Origin: Argonema galeatum A003/A1
Lineage (GTDB): Bacteria; Cyanobacteriota; Cyanobacteriia; Cyanobacteriales; Aerosakkonemataceae
Length of the DNA: 64,000 nucleotides
Assembly: GCF_023333595.1 (NCBI RefSeq)
Contig: NZ_JAIQZM010000001.1
Location: forward strand, 529,917-593,916
Direction of reading: 5' to 3'
Shown here: piece after piece, positions 17,136 to 25,747 of the stretch
Numbering within the stretch: position 1 is the stretch's first letter
Layout: every line of letters begins with the position of its first letter
Translations under genes and position numbers: made by a program
The notes under the pieces: model-generated
What the model saw: only the letters and a program-made list of their open reading frames with translations
What the model was told of the DNA's origin: nothing
The model's database searches: none

Positions 17136-18164
17136 ATGACAGAGAAACTACCACCAATTTATTTTTACCTTCCTCAATGCGAAGATCTGGCTGATAATAT
17201 GCCGGATAGTGCTGAAACGTTTATGCCTGGGTTTTCAGGGGGCGTATACGCCTGGACGCTACAAACTTATCTTCGCCTCAAAGCGGATGGCTTTCCATGC
17301 GAACTGGTAGGAACTATGCCAGCTGAAGGTATCGTCTTAGCGCATCGAGACTCTCTGCCGATCGATCTGCAACCAGGGCCAAGGTTACTAATAGTTTGTC
17401 TGCTGGCAGACAAAGAGCGACACCTCTACGCTCAGTTTCATATAGTCTCAAATCGTGAAGAGAAGATGCTCAAAAAATCAGGAACAATCTGGCAGAGCTA
17501 TTATATGCCGCATTGGCGGCAACCAGGGTTAATTCCTCGCAATTCAGCACGCGGTGATAGATTTGAGAATGTTGCTTATTTTGGTCACGAAAGGAATCTA
17601 GCACCTGAACTAAAGGAACCTTCATGGCACAAGCAATTAAACGAGCTGGGTTTGCATTTTCAGGTGGTCGATCGGCTTCGCTGGAACGACTACAGTGATG
17701 TTGATGCGATCCTAGCTGTGCGTAGTTTCAATAACCAAGATTACACCTCGAAACCCGCTACAAAGCTGTTTAATTCTTGGCACGCTGGTGTACCGGCAAT
17801 TCTAGGTCGCGAGACTTCATTCCAAACTGAACGCCAAAGCGAACTAGACTACATTGAGGTGACTTCGTTGAATGACGTGCTAGCCGTTTTGAAGCGCCTT
17901 CGCGACGATAAAGAGTGGCGTCATGCTATGGTAGAAAATGGTTTTCGCCGCGCTGAGGAAACGCAGCCTGAGATGGTAGTTAAACGGTGGCGCAGCTTTA
18001 TAACGGAGGTAGCAGTTCCAGCCTACGAACGCTGGTGTAACGCATCGAATTGGACTCGGCAAAGTCTTTTGCAGCGCCAATTCATATCCTTAAAAATCAT
18101 TCGCATGAAAAATAGGCTGCACTCATGGAAAAGGCAGATCAAAGGTGCTTTGAGTTACCGTTAG
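17136..18164 (+). CDS. GT-B-like glycosyltransferase (putative)
   Basis: 342 residues. Overall pattern of a GT-B enzyme: an N-terminal domain with GFSGGVYAWTLQTYLRLKADG, a linker, and a C-terminal domain with DAILAVRSF, KPATKLFNSWHAGVPAIL and the ENGFRRAEE region, which resembles the nucleotide-sugar site of GT4/GT1-like proteins. No catalytic motif is decisive. It follows the GT-A gene by 75 bases and ends 16 bases before recJ on the other strand (convergent). Confidence 0.65.
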   Translation: MTEKLPPIYFYLPQCEDLADNMPDSAETFMPGFSGGVYAWTLQTYLRLKADGFPCELVGTMPAEGIVLAHRDSLPIDLQPGPRLLIVCLLADKERHLYAQFHIVSNREEKMLKKSGTIWQSYYMPHWRQPGLIPRNSARGDRFENVAYFGHERNLAPELKEPSWHKQLNELGLHFQVVDRLRWNDYSDVDAILAVRSFNNQDYTSKPATKLFNSWHAGVPAILGRETSFQTERQSELDYIEVTSLNDVLAVLKRLRDDKEWRHAMVENGFRRAEETQPEMVVKRWRSFITEVAVPAYERWCNASNWTRQSLLQRQFISLKIIRMKNRLHSWKRQIKGALSYR

Positions 18165-18180
18165 ATTCATCCTCATAATC

Positions 18181-20643
18181 CTAATCATTTTGAGAAAAAG
18201 TGGTTTGATAGGCTACCGATCGAATGGTGGAAAGGGGAATTTCATAGAAATACTGGCGACGGAATTGTTCTTCTCGCACTGCGGCTAAAAATTGCTCGAT
18301 GTCGCGGGAGATTTCTGCATCCAAATTCGGCGTTTCTAATTCTGGATGTTTGGTAATTTGATAGTATCCGTCGCCGTTTTTAACCTGAAAACCCAATTTA
18401 GTTAATGTTTGTAATCCCAGTTGCAAGCAAGCATCGCCAATACCCAGCTTTTGTTGTAGTTGAGCTTGTGTAGCTGTTTTACCAGTACGACTGAGATATT
18501 TAGCTATTCCTACTAACTGTTGCCAAATCTGACTGGGTGGGACTGGTTGTAGGGGTGGATAGGCGATCGCTAATTTCTGTTTTGTGTGCAAAGCGCGTCG
18601 AAACCACAATTGCAAATCATCCCAGTTGGTTGGACATTCTCTAATTATTAGGGTTTGGCGATCGACCATTGGCTCTAGGTGATTCTCCTGTGCTCCTGTG
18701 CTCCTCTGCTCCTCTGCTTGATTTCGCCAGTCTAAAATCCAATCTGTTTGAGTCAACCAGTGCTGGATAGGGGCGAGATTTGACAGGAGCGATCGAACCG
18801 CAACGACGCGCACTTCGTAGCGTTTTTTGTAGGTGTTGAAGTCGAGTTCCACAATTGCATCGCATCGTCCTTGAGGGATTTCTTCTTTGTAGTGTCCCCA
18901 CCAAATACCGGGAAACCCTATTTGGGCAGAATCATCGCCAATTTGAAACTCGGTTTTAATATATTGAACCTTCTTTCCACCGGCATCCTGAATATTGCGA
19001 TTCGAGATATTTTCAAACCAGCAATTTTTAATCAGCAATTGCGGAACGGGATTGCCCATACCGCAGGGTTCCAATAGTTTCAATTCCCGGAACAAATTTA
19101 TACCTAATTCCGCTACTGTCACAGTTAAATCAACTGATATTATTCGCGAGCCTAATTTATTGTCATCCCCCCCTATTTGTTGCCGCAGTCGTTGATTTAT
19201 CGCTTCTGTAAATAAGGGAATATTCTCAACTGAAATACTCAAACCAGCTGCGAAAGGATGACCGCCAAAGCGATGTAAAAGATGTGCTTGAGCGCTCACC
19301 AATTGATAAAGGTCAATTTGATTTACCGAACGGGCAGAACCCCTAGCGAGAGGCAGAGGGGCAGAGGGGCAGAGGGGCAGGGGGGAATTTCGATCTCCTC
19401 TCTCCCCTGCTCCCCTGCTGTCTTCCTCCTCTGCTTCTTCTACACTTAATAAAATTGTGGGGCGACCAGTTTTTTGCGCGATTTGGCCTGCGACTAAACC
19501 CAAAACGCCCACAGGCCAACCAATTTCTGTAAGTACAATAACGCCAGTTGTTGATAAGTCTAATTGTGTTAATTTTTGGGCAGCTTGCTGTTCCACATCT
19601 TTCTGTAATGACTTGCGGCGGGCGTTAGCTAATTCGGTTTCGCGAGCTAACTTTTCAACGTGCTTGATATCGCGACTGGTGAGCAATTCCACGCAAAAAC
19701 GGGCATCCCCTTGAATGCGGCTGACGGCGTTAATTCGCGGGCCAAGTCCAAAGGAAATATCGGTGGGCCGATCGCCACTTTTCTTGCAAAATTCTAGTAA
19801 CCTCCCTACACCAGGACGCCGCCTCATTGCTGGTGGTTTCTGTGAGTCTTCTTGCAGTTTTTCTATTCCCAATTGTGCTAAGTAGCGACAATCACCGCTA
19901 AGTTGCACTAGATCCGCAATTAACCCAATTGCTACTAAATCCCATAAATCCTCTAAAGGTTGTTTGGGAATATTCGGCAAAGTTTCATAAAGTGCCTCTA
20001 CCAACTTGTAAGCAACAGCAACTCCCGAAAGATGAAATAACTGGTGATCTGCCGATAAATTGCGGGGGTTGATAATAGCAATTACTGGTGGACGTTCTGG
20101 CAGCAGCGTGTGATGATCGGTAACAATTACGTCGATTCCCAATTGCTTGGTATACTCAATTTCGCTTATATTAGTGCTGCCAGTGTCGCAGGTAACTATC
20201 AGTTTTACTCCTTGTTGGGCTAGAGCTTCAATTCCTTGGTAATTCAGTCCGTGGGATTCGGTTAACCGATTGGGAATGTGATATGATAAGTTAGTATTGT
20301 GAGGAAAAAATTGTCCTAAACCATCCCATAAAACAGCGGTTGATGTGATGCCATCGGCGTCAAAATCTCCCCAAATTGCCACAATTTCGCCTGCATTTAT
20401 GGCTTGCTGCAATCTTTCGATCGCCCACCACATTTCCTGACCGAATGCAAACGGGCTTGCCGGTTTGAACAGGATAGGGTTCAAAAATCCTGCTAGCTGT
20501 TCGGTATCGCGAATACCCCGCTGCCATAGCAGTTGGGCAGCATAATGTCCAGAAGTTCCAGCGTGCTGTCTAACTTCTTGAATAAACCACTCTGGCGGCT
20601 GAATTGTTGGCTGAATTTGCCATTGAAGTTGGTCATTTATCAT
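18181..20643 (-). CDS. recJ: single-stranded-DNA-specific 5'-3' exonuclease RecJ
   Basis: 820 residues, long for RecJ. Degrades ssDNA 5' to 3' in recombination and mismatch repair. DHH-family phosphoesterase motifs: WGDFDADGITST near 92-103, VTDHHTLLPE near 175, and the DHHA1 motif RFGGHPFAAGLS near 464-475. Between LLSVE and ARGSARSVNQIDLY there is an extra 30-residue stretch rich in E, R, P and S coded by GGGGCAGA-type repeats (about 19345-19434), absent from typical RecJ. A cyanobacterial C-terminal extension follows. It overlaps the upstream GNAT gene by 11 bases, so the two are translationally linked. Confidence 0.95.
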   Translation of the reverse strand: MINDQLQWQIQPTIQPPEWFIQEVRQHAGTSGHYAAQLLWQRGIRDTEQLAGFLNPILFKPASPFAFGQEMWWAIERLQQAINAGEIVAIWGDFDADGITSTAVLWDGLGQFFPHNTNLSYHIPNRLTESHGLNYQGIEALAQQGVKLIVTCDTGSTNISEIEYTKQLGIDVIVTDHHTLLPERPPVIAIINPRNLSADHQLFHLSGVAVAYKLVEALYETLPNIPKQPLEDLWDLVAIGLIADLVQLSGDCRYLAQLGIEKLQEDSQKPPAMRRRPGVGRLLEFCKKSGDRPTDISFGLGPRINAVSRIQGDARFCVELLTSRDIKHVEKLARETELANARRKSLQKDVEQQAAQKLTQLDLSTTGVIVLTEIGWPVGVLGLVAGQIAQKTGRPTILLSVEEAEEEDSRGAGERGDRNSPLPLCPSAPLPLARGSARSVNQIDLYQLVSAQAHLLHRFGGHPFAAGLSISVENIPLFTEAINQRLRQQIGGDDNKLGSRIISVDLTVTVAELGINLFRELKLLEPCGMGNPVPQLLIKNCWFENISNRNIQDAGGKKVQYIKTEFQIGDDSAQIGFPGIWWGHYKEEIPQGRCDAIVELDFNTYKKRYEVRVVAVRSLLSNLAPIQHWLTQTDWILDWRNQAEEQRSTGAQENHLEPMVDRQTLIIRECPTNWDDLQLWFRRALHTKQKLAIAYPPLQPVPPSQIWQQLVGIAKYLSRTGKTATQAQLQQKLGIGDACLQLGLQTLTKLGFQVKNGDGYYQITKHPELETPNLDAEISRDIEQFLAAVREEQFRRQYFYEIPLSTIRSVAYQTTFSQND
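19345..19434. repeat. low-complexity insertion inside recJ
   Basis: GGCAGAGGGGCAGAGGGGCAG and TCTCCTCTCTCCCCTGCTCC, each a run of short repeats, lie in frame within recJ. The identical repeat style is intergenic elsewhere (for example about 42603-42630). Confidence 0.7.
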
Positions 20644-21304
20644 TGGTCATTGGCTCGTCGCTCGATGATGTTGGGGTTTCTGTTACCATTACTTTGGTAG
20701 CGGCTTCGCTGACAATTTCTTGCGGTTTTGCGGTAGGACGGCGACGCGATCGCTTATATGCAGCTCTCTCAACTTTTTCTCGCTCGTAGGCAATCAATCT
20801 ACCATAATAATCGTGTTTGCTCAAATTCATGGATAAGAAAATGTGCTGACGGGTATTGCCAAAACCTTTGCGGCTAAAAAACTTCACCGCCGGAGTATTA
20901 GCAGGATCGGTATCTACCAGCATGAAACGCACGCCATCTTCGATCATCCGTTCCACCAGTTTATCAACCAGCTTGTCGCCTACGCCTCGACGCTGAAAGT
21001 TAGGGTTGACTCCTAGCCAGATAATGTATCCGTAGGTCCAGGATGGCTTGCTGATGATAGTTCCTAAGATGAAACCTGCCAGTCGATCGTCTATTTCCGC
21101 AACCAGACAGTATTCGGGGTCGGTATTGTAAAGTCCTATCACCTCCCATTCATCCCAGGTTCGATATAAATAGGGGTACAAATCGCTCGTAAATACATCT
21201 TCTCCCAAGTGGTACACGGGTGCAAGGTCATCAATTTCCATGTTGCGGACATAAACCGAGTGATTGCTGGCCGATGGCCCCTCATCTCTATCAAAGTTCG
21301 TCAT
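20633..21304 (-). CDS. GNAT-family N-acetyltransferase (RimI-like)
   Basis: 223 residues. Acetyl-CoA-dependent acetyltransferase; IIWLGVNPNFQRRGVGDKL near 94-112 holds the Q/R-x-x-G-x-G/A acetyl-CoA loop, and FFSRKGFGNTRQHIFL is the usual GNAT C-terminal strand. The last about 50 residues are a charged, disordered-looking tail (KRSRRRPTAKPQE...) beyond the normal domain. Substrate unknown; RimI-like N-terminal protein acetylation is one possibility. Its 3' end overlaps recJ by 11 bases. Confidence 0.85.
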   Translation of the reverse strand: MTNFDRDEGPSASNHSVYVRNMEIDDLAPVYHLGEDVFTSDLYPYLYRTWDEWEVIGLYNTDPEYCLVAEIDDRLAGFILGTIISKPSWTYGYIIWLGVNPNFQRRGVGDKLVDKLVERMIEDGVRFMLVDTDPANTPAVKFFSRKGFGNTRQHIFLSMNLSKHDYYGRLIAYEREKVERAAYKRSRRRPTAKPQEIVSEAATKVMVTETPTSSSDEPMTNDK

Positions 21305-21358
21305 AACTGAGATGTTGTTAGTTTTTTTATCACTTACCTAAACTTATAATAGATTACC

Positions 21359-21488
21359 TACTCCCTTCTCGGTGGAAGACTATGTATAGTGGGAGGGCGA
21401 AACATTGCGGAATTAATCTTAACTCAAAACCGAAACGTTAATTCCGCAATGCTTCGCCCCTACATAATCTTGTAGCCCGAAGGGAGTA
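21359..21488. repeat. GCGAAGCATT-type inverted repeat element
   Basis: Outer arms TACTCCCTTC and GAAGGGAGTA, inner arms GGGCGAAACATTGCGGAATT and AATTCCGCAATGCTTCGCCC. No ORF. Related sequences (ATGCTTCGCCCCTAC) occur at 25629-25700 and 59128-59144. Confidence 0.8.
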
Positions 21489-21669
21489 AGATGCGATCGC
21501 ATTGGCAGCAAGATAATGGACAAATGTCGTTCTAAGCTCGTGCGATCGCGATTATTGCTAGAGCTTGAACTGTTCGATCGAACAAATAGTGTTAGACTGG
21601 AACTGTATTGCTATCTCCCTCAGTTTGACTCCCCTATTTTGCCTACTATCCTAGCCTGCTTCACCAATT

Positions 21670-22341
21670 ATGACTACCGTAACTTCATCCAGCATTAGTC
21701 TATTAGATAATACCCTAATTACCCAATGGCAACCCGCTACATGGGAAGATTATATAGCTGCCTGCGAAGATCGAACTTTGGAGTCAGCCAGGATATTTTT
21801 TTATGAAGGCTATCTTTTGATTGACATGGGTAACGAAGGAATTAACCACGCTCGATTTAACGCTCTGCTTACAATGGTATTTGTACTTTGGTTTACTAGC
21901 AAAGGAGTACAAGCTTTCGATGACCTTGGCGGTTGTGTCATTGAGAAGCCAAAGGTGGGTGGAGGTGCGCCCGATCGAGTTCTATATATCGGTGAAGATT
22001 TTCCCCAATGGCAAGAAGGGGAACCGCGTCGAATTAATCTAGATAATTGGCGAGTCCCCGATTTAGTGTGTGAAATTGCCGATACGACTTTGGCAAATGA
22101 TTTAGATGAAAAGAAACGATTGTATGCAGCTTTAAAAATTCCCGAATATTGGGTTGTAGATATTAAAGGTGAAAGGGTATTGGCATTTCGGTTGCAAGAT
22201 AATGGAAAATATCAGGAATGCGATTTTTCAGGAGCCCTTGAGGGGTTGCCAATTTCTCTGTTATCGGAAACTTTGAAAATTTTGAGTCAGGGAAATGGGA
22301 TGGCGGCGATGTGGTTTGCACAACAAATTGCAGGTTTGTAG
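21670..22341 (+). CDS. Uma2-family (DUF820) putative endonuclease
   Basis: 223 residues. Uma2 markers: WEDYIAACED near 22-31, MGNEGINHARF, VPDLVCEIADTTLANDLDEK (motif region with E and D) and KKRLYAALKIPEYWVVDI near 155-172. Function unproven; the fold is PD-(D/E)XK-like. It lies 83 bases before a second, distinct Uma2 gene on the same strand, so the two may be co-transcribed. This marks the left edge of the accessory island. Confidence 0.85.
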   Translation: MTTVTSSSISLLDNTLITQWQPATWEDYIAACEDRTLESARIFFYEGYLLIDMGNEGINHARFNALLTMVFVLWFTSKGVQAFDDLGGCVIEKPKVGGGAPDRVLYIGEDFPQWQEGEPRRINLDNWRVPDLVCEIADTTLANDLDEKKRLYAALKIPEYWVVDIKGERVLAFRLQDNGKYQECDFSGALEGLPISLLSETLKILSQGNGMAAMWFAQQIAGL

Positions 22342-22423
22342 TGCATTTATGGAGGAGCGATCGCAGTTTTTTATCTAAATTTGCTATGATTAGGAAAACG
22401 CGAATTTTGCAGGTAATTAAAAT

Positions 22424-23071
22424 ATGGTATTACCCACAATTACTGAAGATACAATTTCCCTCACCCCAGGGGACGAACTCATCCTGCGATTTAGAACTTG
22501 GCAAGATTACGAGGCATTGCTAACTCGTCGAGAGGATAAAGCTGGATTGAGAATTCGCTACAACAGTAAAACTCAAGAAATTAGAATTATGTCACCATTG
22601 CCCAGACACGGTAAGAATGCAGATCTACTGGCGGATTTTGTCAAAGCTTTACTGCGACAGGTGGGGAAAGACTGGGACGCATTTACCCCAATTACGCTTA
22701 AGCGCATTAATCAACAGGGAATTGAACCAGATTACTGTTTTTACATAGACAATCGCGATCGCATTTTAGGGAAAGAACGCATCGATCTAGAAACAGATCC
22801 AGCGCCAGATTTAGCGATAGAAATTGACCTGACTTGCACAACTAAACCCGAAGATTATCAAGCGATCGCACCTTTGGAACTCTGGGTTTACCGTCAAAGT
22901 CAATTATCCATCTATCAGTTCGATGCACAGCAGTATCGAGAGTCTCAAATTAGCCGATGGTTTCCCGGTTACGATCTCAAAACCTTAATTCCTCAATACA
23001 TCGATCGTGGCTGGCAAATTGGTTCTAGCGTTGCGCTGGGAGAGTTTGAAGAAGCGCTGCGATCGCTGTAA
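22424..23071 (+). CDS. Uma2-family (DUF820) putative endonuclease
   Basis: 215 residues. Typical blocks: FRTWQDYEALLTRRE, IRIMSPLPRHG, GIEPDYCFYI, DPAPDLAIEIDLT and LWVYRQSQLSIYQF. The PDLAIEIDLT stretch carries the conserved acidic residues. Only weakly similar to the preceding Uma2, so this is not a recent tandem duplicate. Function unproven. Confidence 0.85.
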   Translation: MVLPTITEDTISLTPGDELILRFRTWQDYEALLTRREDKAGLRIRYNSKTQEIRIMSPLPRHGKNADLLADFVKALLRQVGKDWDAFTPITLKRINQQGIEPDYCFYIDNRDRILGKERIDLETDPAPDLAIEIDLTCTTKPEDYQAIAPLELWVYRQSQLSIYQFDAQQYRESQISRWFPGYDLKTLIPQYIDRGWQIGSSVALGEFEEALRSL

Positions 23072-23079
23072 ATAGATTT

Positions 23080-23260
23080 GGGATGGGAGAGGGGCGAATG
23101 CCTCCGGTACGCTACGCGATCGCACAATTAGTTGAGAGTAAGGGCGAGATATCTTGGGATTGGGGGATGAGAGGGCGCACAATTAGGGAAGTGTGAGTGC
23201 GAGTTCTTTTGGGATGGGGAGAGGAAAGAGCGATCGTTCTTTGGGGAGGGAGAAAGGCGG
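23080..23260. repeat. HIP1-containing spacer repeat, copy a
   Basis: GCGATCGC and AGTGCGA-like motifs alternate with TTGGGATGGGGAGAGG / TTGGGATTGGGGGATGAG. Related spacers are at 24447-24545, 25231-25300, 27590-27690, 28321-28410, 29073-29160 and 30007-30052. This 315-base gap holds no gene I can support. Confidence 0.6.
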
Positions 23261-23386
23261 TTGCTTCATTATGTTGCTACTATTGAGACAAACAGGACAA
23301 TTTGCTTATGGCATTAGCGATCGTAGCTGAGGTTATACCACTAAAAGAGGACTGCGGCGACGAAACCCAAATAAAGTGAAAGTAAA

Positions 23387-23743
23387 ATGGAACAACCATA
23401 TAGAATTTCTGGAGTCAATTCTTGTTTTGCTTACCCGATTTTAGATACAGCGGATTTAGAAGAAACATTTTTAGAACTAGCAGAACAATGGCGGCGCGAT
23501 ACAGGTATGAAGTCGATAGTCTCGAAAATGTCAATGCACCCAGCTTATCAAAGAATTATTGGCATGGGTCAACCCGTTATTCCCCTGATTCTACGCGATA
23601 TGGAAAAAGATCCCGACCATTGGTTTTGGGCATTGCAAGCGATTACAGGTGCTAATCCTGTTAAATCAGAACAACGTGGCTTCTTAAAACAAATGGCACA
23701 AGCATGGCTGCAATGGGGTAAAGAAAATGGCTATAGATGGTAG
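23387..23743 (+). CDS. small hypothetical protein, partner of the next gene
   Basis: 118 residues, mostly helical: FLELAEQWRRDTGMKSIVSKM, quoted partly as EQWRRDTGMKSIVSKM, then HPAYQRIIGMGQPVIPLILRDM and HWFWALQAITGANPV. The pattern PVIPLILRDMEKDPDHWFWAL recalls one HEAT-like unit. I cannot name a function. Its stop overlaps the start of the following gene by 17 bases, so the two form a translationally coupled pair. Such pairs behave as mobile modules in cyanobacteria (inference); a toxin-antitoxin role is not shown. Confidence 0.6.
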   Translation: MEQPYRISGVNSCFAYPILDTADLEETFLELAEQWRRDTGMKSIVSKMSMHPAYQRIIGMGQPVIPLILRDMEKDPDHWFWALQAITGANPVKSEQRGFLKQMAQAWLQWGKENGYRW

Positions 23744-24059
23744 GTTGGAAAAATATCAAGAAGACGAGTTTCCTAACTTAGCAGCTATGGGGTATAGCAT
23801 AACCAGTTCGCAGACAAGAAATTATAATTGTTTTGCTTGGGCTGCTGGCGAAGATGACCGTTGGTGGAATCCTTTAGAACCAAATAATCCCTACTATTGG
23901 CCTGATGGTTTACCCGCAGAGTTAACGATGGTTGCTTTCATCCAAGCTTATCAAACTCTTGGATACGAACCTTGCGATAATGCAGACTTAGAGTTGGGTT
24001 TTGAGAAAATAGCGATATACGCTACGCCTGAAGGAGAACCTACCCACGCAGCTAGACAA
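23727..24059 (+). pseudogene. 3'-truncated hypothetical gene (DUF7689-like), ends at a recombination joint
   Basis: The genuine part covers about 111 residues: SSQTRNYNCFAWAAGEDDRW, YYWPDGLPAELTMVAFIQAY and GFEKIAIYATPEGEPTHAARQ. I believe this matches the family called DUF7689, but could not check. After the Gln at 24057-24059 the family-like sequence stops; the frame reads on to 24311 only by translating the antisense of hicA and hicB. Homologs normally continue past the HAARQ region, so about 20-30 residues are missing. It overlaps the upstream gene by 17 bases. Confidence 0.6.
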
Positions 24060-24152
24060 TTCATAGATATGATGACTGCCAGTAATTCTTTTCAAAACCC
24101 AACCTTTATGCTCTACTATTTTGCCCAGTTGTTTGCCAGAAATAGATTTCAT
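23988..24152 (-). pseudogene. hicA: HicA toxin fragment, 3'-truncated
   Basis: A 54-codon frame starts at ATG 24152, overlapping the hicB stop as ATGA. Residues 1-31 read as HicA: SGKQLGKIVEHKGWVLKRIT then GSHHIYE, the dsRNA-binding-like fold with the catalytic His in GSHH. From codon 32 (base 24059 downward) the frame enters the antisense of the truncated neighbour and ends in unrelated residues. HicA is normally about 60-80 residues, so the toxin has lost its C-terminal half and is probably inactive. Confidence 0.8.
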
Positions 24153-24352
24153 ACAGCAATTTCCACAATTCGATCTGTGGAGGCAATTGCTTCACGACTA
24201 TTAGCAACTTCGAGCCAACCTTCAATAGCATCTTTTAAATTAGTCATCACTTCTTCTAGCGTGTCTCCTTCAGTAATGCAGCCTGGAAGTGCGGGAACTT
24301 CTGCCCAATAGCCACCTTCTTCTGCTGGATGAATTATTGCTCTAATTTTCAT
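24149..24352 (-). CDS. hicB: HicB-family antitoxin
   Basis: 67 residues. Type II antitoxin of the HicAB system; the partial RNase H-like fold is seen in YWAEVPALPGCITEGDTLEE with the classic GYWAEVPxLPGC signature, followed by KDAIEGWLEVA. It lacks a long DNA-binding tail. The gene order hicB then hicA with a 4-base ATGA overlap is intact, but hicA is truncated (separate entry). An orphan antitoxin may persist or protect against related HicA toxins; that is inference. Confidence 0.88.
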   Translation of the reverse strand: MKIRAIIHPAEEGGYWAEVPALPGCITEGDTLEEVMTNLKDAIEGWLEVANSREAIASTDRIVEIAV

Positions 24353-24446
24353 ACAATTATTGAGTTATTTGTTAAGGATATTATAGCAACTATCAATGAA
24401 TTAGAGTTGGGCTAATGCTATTGGTGAGTAGTTGAGTTTTTAGGTG

Positions 24447-24545
24447 CGATCGCACTTGTGACGAGAGTGAGTGCGATCGCTTTTGGGATGGGGGGTGAGA
24501 GTGCGATCGCGCTTTGAGATTGAGGAAGGTAGAGGGCCGATCGCG
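24447..24545. repeat. HIP1-containing spacer repeat, copy b
   Basis: GCGATCGCACTTGTGACGAG, then GCGATCGCTTTTGGGATGGG, then GCGATCGCGCTTTGAGATTG. It borders the 3' end of the first DUF5615 gene and is largely shared with copy d at 27601-27685. Confidence 0.65.
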
Positions 24546-24552
24546 ACAATTA

Positions 24553-24921
24553 TTACTCTCGAATGCGAATTCTGTAGACTTCTACGAGCAGTAATTTACC
24601 TCGGTAATGTTCAGCGCTATTATACAACGAGAAATATTCTGTTAACCTTGTCATCAATTGAGGTATAATTTCCGGGTGATTTCTCAGTTGAATAGAGATA
24701 ATTCCCTGATATGCGCTTGGTGGATAAGTCACAATATCAGCGAAATCTCCATTGAGGGAAACAAGTATTGCATGGAGTTCCTGTGCTTTGGCAATGACAA
24801 TAATATCTGGAGATTCAATAGGGATGTAATCTCTCAAAACAAAAACTTCATGTTCGGCATCACGAATAATTTGAATAATAGAGTTAGGAACACATTGATC
24901 GATGAACAATCTTAAACTCAT
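24553..24921 (-). CDS. DUF5615 PIN-like toxin, module 1
   Basis: 122 residues. DUF5615 is a compact PIN-like fold: MSLRLFIDQCVP (first Asp), HEVFVLRDYIP, AKAQELHAILVSLNGDFAD with the second acidic cluster (NGDFAD), then a short C-terminal region. Predicted ribonuclease toxin of a type II system; family-based, not proven here. The upstream DUF433 antitoxin stop and this ATG share one base (TAATG). Nearly identical to module 2 (27686-28054). Confidence 0.85.
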   Translation of the reverse strand: MSLRLFIDQCVPNSIIQIIRDAEHEVFVLRDYIPIESPDIIVIAKAQELHAILVSLNGDFADIVTYPPSAYQGIISIQLRNHPEIIPQLMTRLTEYFSLYNSAEHYRGKLLLVEVYRIRIRE

Positions 24922-25145
24922 TAGGCAACTGTTTCAAAATCTGACAAATCGCGGGCATAATCCAGGCAAGCATCTATCTGTTCTTTAACTAGATCGGGAA
25001 ACTCAGAAATAATGTGTTCGACAGTATTACTTGATGCTAAATAACCTAAAATGAGACTAACGGGAATTCTAGTTCCTTTGATTCTTGGTTTACCTCGCAA
25101 TACATCGGGGGTACTGACGATATGTTCTCTCCAGTTTACAGGCAT
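24921..25145 (-). CDS. DUF433 antitoxin, module 1
   Basis: 74 residues, winged-helix-like antitoxin: ISTPDVLRGKPRIKGTRIPV-type motif (here VSTPDVLRGKPRIKGTRIPV), LILGYLASSNTVEHIISEFP and a C-terminal IDACLDYARDL. It probably binds its own promoter and the DUF5615 partner. ATG 25145 is preceded by a GGAGG-like box (AAGGAGGAATT). About 95% identical to module 2. Confidence 0.9.
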   Translation of the reverse strand: MPVNWREHIVSTPDVLRGKPRIKGTRIPVSLILGYLASSNTVEHIISEFPDLVKEQIDACLDYARDLSDFETVA

Positions 25146-25230
25146 AATTCCTCCTTTCTGACTCTGATAACTTATATTTTAACATTGTAGCTGTAAATAT
25201 TTGAGTCCGATATTGATAGGGATTTGAAAT

Positions 25231-25300
25231 GGCGATCGCGTTTTGAGATTTGGGGTGGAGTGCGATCGCGCTTTGGGATGGGGGGAGGAAAGCGCGATCG
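25231..25300. repeat. HIP1-containing spacer repeat, copy c
   Basis: GCGATCGCGTTTTGAGATTTGGGG, quoted as GCGATCGCGTTTTGAGATT, then GCGATCGCGCTTTGGGATGG and GCGCGATCGC. It lies between DUF433 module 1 and the TIR element. Confidence 0.65.
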
Positions 25301-25330
25301 CAAAATAATTGGGTGGATATGGGATGACGC

Positions 25331-25556
25331 ATTCGTGACAGGTTAAGACTTTATCTCATTTGTCAATAAGTAATGTTACTCAAAATTCCAGGAAAAAGAG
25401 GTGGCAAACTCAAGATTTGGGACAGTAGTTGGTCCAAATCTTGAGCCAACCAGTATTCCTTGACCTGAAAAATCTTAGTTTGACACTCAAAACTTTCTCA
25501 AAATTGAGCATAATTGCTGATTGACAAATGCTTTTTTAGCTTAACCTGTCACGAAT
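25331..25556. mobile_element. MITE-like element with ATTCGTGACAGGTTAAG terminal inverted repeats
   Basis: A 226-bp segment with perfect 17-bp ends ATTCGTGACAGGTTAAG (25331-25347) and its complement (25540-25556). The similarity continues imperfectly to about 40 bp (both arms contain CATTTGTCAAT). No transposase and no ORF over 40 codons. I could not identify a target duplication. A non-autonomous derivative of an unidentified DNA transposon. Confidence 0.75.
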
Positions 25557-25628
25557 GGCCGCAGAGCTTTTCAATATAGCAACCGCCAAGGCGGTTAAGC
25601 CATAAATCTGGGGAGGGGGCTAGGGGCT

Positions 25629-25700
25629 AGGGGCGAAGCATTCGGGTAGTAAATCCTCGGTTTTAACCAATAAATTATATGCCCGAATGCTTCGCCCCTA
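25629..25700. repeat. GGGGCGAAGCATTCGGG palindromic repeat
   Basis: Arms GGGGCGAAGCATTCGGG and CCCGAATGCTTCGCCCC flank a 37-base loop. It directly joins the PIN remnant that follows. Preceded by GGGGCTA repeats. Confidence 0.75.
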
Positions 25701-25747
25701 CTGCCCTAATCGCCTTGGCGGTTGCTATACCTGTCGCAGTAATGGCG

